A model generated the notes under the pieces. It worked only from the letters and a program-made list of their open reading frames with translations. It did not search any database and was not told where the DNA came from. A program made the translations under genes and the position numbers. Shown here piece by piece: positions 14,217 through 15,654 of a DNA stretch of 15,654 bases; positions within the stretch are counted from its first letter, which is position 1, and each line of letters starts with the position of its first letter. The stretch is taken from the NCBI GenBank assembly GCA_030590405.1, contig JAUUYO010000047.1, positions 1-15,654 on the forward strand, given 5' to 3'. The stretch comes from Kangiellaceae bacterium. GTDB lineage: Bacteria; Pseudomonadota; Gammaproteobacteria; Enterobacterales; Kangiellaceae.

Positions 14217-14692
14217 TGCAGGGAACGATTCTTTGTGCAAGAGTTGATTCAGTTGAATATATAAGATTTGTCGGGGTGATCCGATATTCTCAGTGCGCTG
14301 GGTTAGAAAACCATATTGATCAGCTTTTTAAGCAACCTGATTTTTCAGAAATTGCGGTTGATCTGGAACACGCCGAAATGCTCGATAGTACTGCGTTAGG
14401 GTTGTTAGCCAGAATTTCCATTGAATTTGCCAAAATATCCAACAAAAAACCAGTTATTTTTCTACAAAAAGGTGAACTGGCTCATATTTTGAAACGGGTA
14501 TGTTTTGATCAAGTATTTAATATTGTCGATAAAACTAACCATTCAGAAAAGCTGGATTTTGTAGAATTGGCACCCATCGCAAAAAATGAAGATGACGTAC
14601 TAGCTTGTGTAGTCGAGGCGCATCGTAGCCTGGCTGAAATCAGTGAGGATAATAAGCGCTATTTTACCGATATTACCAAAGCATTGAGTTAA
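14213..14692 (+). CDS. STAS-domain anti-anti-sigma factor (HsbA/CrsA-like)
   Basis: 159 residues with a STAS fold over about the first 115. The conserved phosphorylation site is S59 in EMLDSTALGLLARI, the expected target of the upstream PP2C phosphatase. In HsbA/CrsA-type systems the unphosphorylated form binds an anti-sigma factor and so frees the sigma factor, linking the switch to flagellar or general stress transcription. The C-terminal 45 residues form an extra charged, likely helical extension, also seen in HsbA-like proteins. AAGGAG at 14202-14207 serves either ATG 14213 (overlapping the upstream TGA) or ATG 14216; the spacing slightly favours the second. Which sigma or anti-sigma factor it binds cannot be read from this window. 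Confidence 0.88.
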   Translation: MMQGTILCARVDSVEYIRFVGVIRYSQCAGLENHIDQLFKQPDFSEIAVDLEHAEMLDSTALGLLARISIEFAKISNKKPVIFLQKGELAHILKRVCFDQVFNIVDKTNHSEKLDFVELAPIAKNEDDVLACVVEAHRSLAEISEDNKRYFTDITKALS

Positions 14693-14715
14693 TTTGCAGG
14701 CCGAATCGTGACGAG

Positions 14716-15474
14716 TTACCATTTCTTTTTTGGGCCAAATATATTGTCATTTTCCTCGTTTGCATCCCACTCACTTTCTGTTTCGATACTTAAGCTCCTT
14801 TTAGCGGCTTCTTGAGGTGTCGATTTGACCAATTTTTTCAGTTCAATTTCAAGCGCCTCAAGGCGGGAATTTTTTTGACTAAATTTATTCAACATTTGTT
14901 GGGCTATTTGAAAGTCTCGCTGGGCGTTCACGTAGTTGTGTTGCAGCAATGCGGTTTTGGCTTGTTGAATGTAGGCGCAAATTTTAGCTTCGGAGATCAG
15001 TAACATTATTTTATTTACCGCTGGTAAAATAAGCGGTGAGTTCATCGACCTGATCTTTTTAAACTGCATCAAATATTTACCTAGTCTCGATAAATGTTTT
15101 ATCAGTACTCTCAGTTGCTCCAGATCTGGAGGAATTGCCAGTCTTTGTTTATCTACATCGGACTGAGTATTTTGCATTTGTTGTTTTACACTTGCCAAGT
15201 TTCTGGCAATTAAAGGATCACTCGGTGCCAGGTTATTAGCAGCTGATAAATTTAACTGAATGTATTGCAACAGGAGTCGGCGAGCTCCTTCACCGATCGG
15301 GATATTTGAGAAGTTATCCAGGATATTCGCTGTTTCATTGGCCCGGTATCGATATTTAGCAACTTGCTGTCGTAGTCTGGCTTTAGCTTGCTCCCGTTTT
15401 TGGATCACGGCTAATCCGACGACACTTACAACCAGCACGGCGAATATAATTAATATTGTAGAAAATGATTCCAT
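14716..15474 (-). CDS. Conserved membrane-anchored protein of unknown function
   Basis: I cannot give a function. The 252-residue protein begins with one transmembrane helix (about 5-24), followed by a basic helical region (QKREQAKARLRQQ) and a long alpha-helical domain with YRYRANETANILDNFSNIPIGEGARRLL and, at about 160-200, EAKICAYIQQAKTALLQHNYVNAQ, which resembles a single TPR-like hairpin. A charged linker leads to the ending NIFGPKKKW. I recall similar proteins in other gammaproteobacteria, where they too are called hypothetical. It converges on the STAS gene, separated by 23 nt. The start ATG at 15474 has AGAGAG about 3 nt upstream. It is probably anchored in the inner membrane, with orientation unresolved. 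Confidence 0.8.
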   Translation of the reverse strand: MESFSTILIIFAVLVVSVVGLAVIQKREQAKARLRQQVAKYRYRANETANILDNFSNIPIGEGARRLLLQYIQLNLSAANNLAPSDPLIARNLASVKQQMQNTQSDVDKQRLAIPPDLEQLRVLIKHLSRLGKYLMQFKKIRSMNSPLILPAVNKIMLLISEAKICAYIQQAKTALLQHNYVNAQRDFQIAQQMLNKFSQKNSRLEALEIELKKLVKSTPQEAAKRSLSIETESEWDANEENDNIFGPKKKW

Positions 15475-15506
15475 AGCTCTCTTTTATAACCAACAGGAAT
15501 AATAAC

Positions 15507-15533
15507 AGTATAGACTAAAAAATCTCGACTCAA
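15507..15533 (-). promoter_or_regulatory. Candidate promoter for the membrane-anchored hypothetical gene
   Basis: On the minus strand TTGAGT (15533-15528) and TATACT (15512-15507) are 15 nt apart. The -10 is close to consensus; the spacing is short. It would give a leader of about 26 nt. Confidence 0.3.
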
Positions 15534-15654
15534 TGGGGTTTTTGCGAAATTGTCTGCTTTCATCTTGCGATCCTCTGCGAGAGAGGGGGGCTGCGATTAA
15601 CCGACCTTAAGCATTTATTCTACCTTTTGTATCATTAGCTGATTGAGTCTCAAA

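Overview
The window looks like a chromosomal stretch from an AT-leaning gammaproteobacterium, plausibly a marine one. The evidence is a complete System I cytochrome c maturation operon in the order ccmABCDEFGHI, with CcmH and CcmI as separate proteins, plus an HsbR/HsbA-like partner switch, an MlaA lipoprotein and an orphan FliK-like/FlhB-C-like pair. The exact genus cannot be fixed from the sequence. There are no rRNA or tRNA genes and no CRISPR array.

Layout. Positions 1-118 are the terminal repeats of an IS21-type insertion sequence, abutting the 3' remnant of an HD-GYP phosphodiesterase gene (119-345). A palindromic repeat follows (361-452), then a PLP enzyme of transsulfuration (533-1699). 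Converging on it from the minus strand are an FlhB C-domain homologue (1737-2132) and a FliK-like protein (2129-3943), which overlap by 4 nt. Divergent from these, the plus-strand ccm operon runs from 4036 to 10737. It is tightly packed except for a 155-nt gap between ccmB and ccmC, which holds a second copy of the palindromic repeat and a 12-bp tandem repeat.

After a 343-nt gap comes a small secreted Cys/Gly/Lys-rich protein (11081-11461) with eight EGKCG motifs and a strong terminator. It resembles HvfA/bufferin-type RiPP metallophore precursors, but no modifying enzyme is encoded in the window. Next is mlaA, probably starting at a TTG with a strong Shine-Dalgarno. A minus-strand PilZ gene converges on mlaA and diverges from a receiver-PP2C phosphatase and a STAS anti-anti-sigma protein. 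The last gene, on the minus strand, is a conserved membrane-anchored protein of unknown function.

How the genes work together. CcmABCDE load and deliver heme to CcmE, and CcmFGHI reduce the apocytochrome and ligate heme to it. The PP2C/STAS pair forms a signalling module that could control a sigma factor by dephosphorylating the STAS protein. The neighbouring PilZ protein suggests, without proving, a link to cyclic di-GMP. The most intriguing item is the EGKCG-rich precursor-like gene standing apart from any MNIO/HvfC-type maturation genes.
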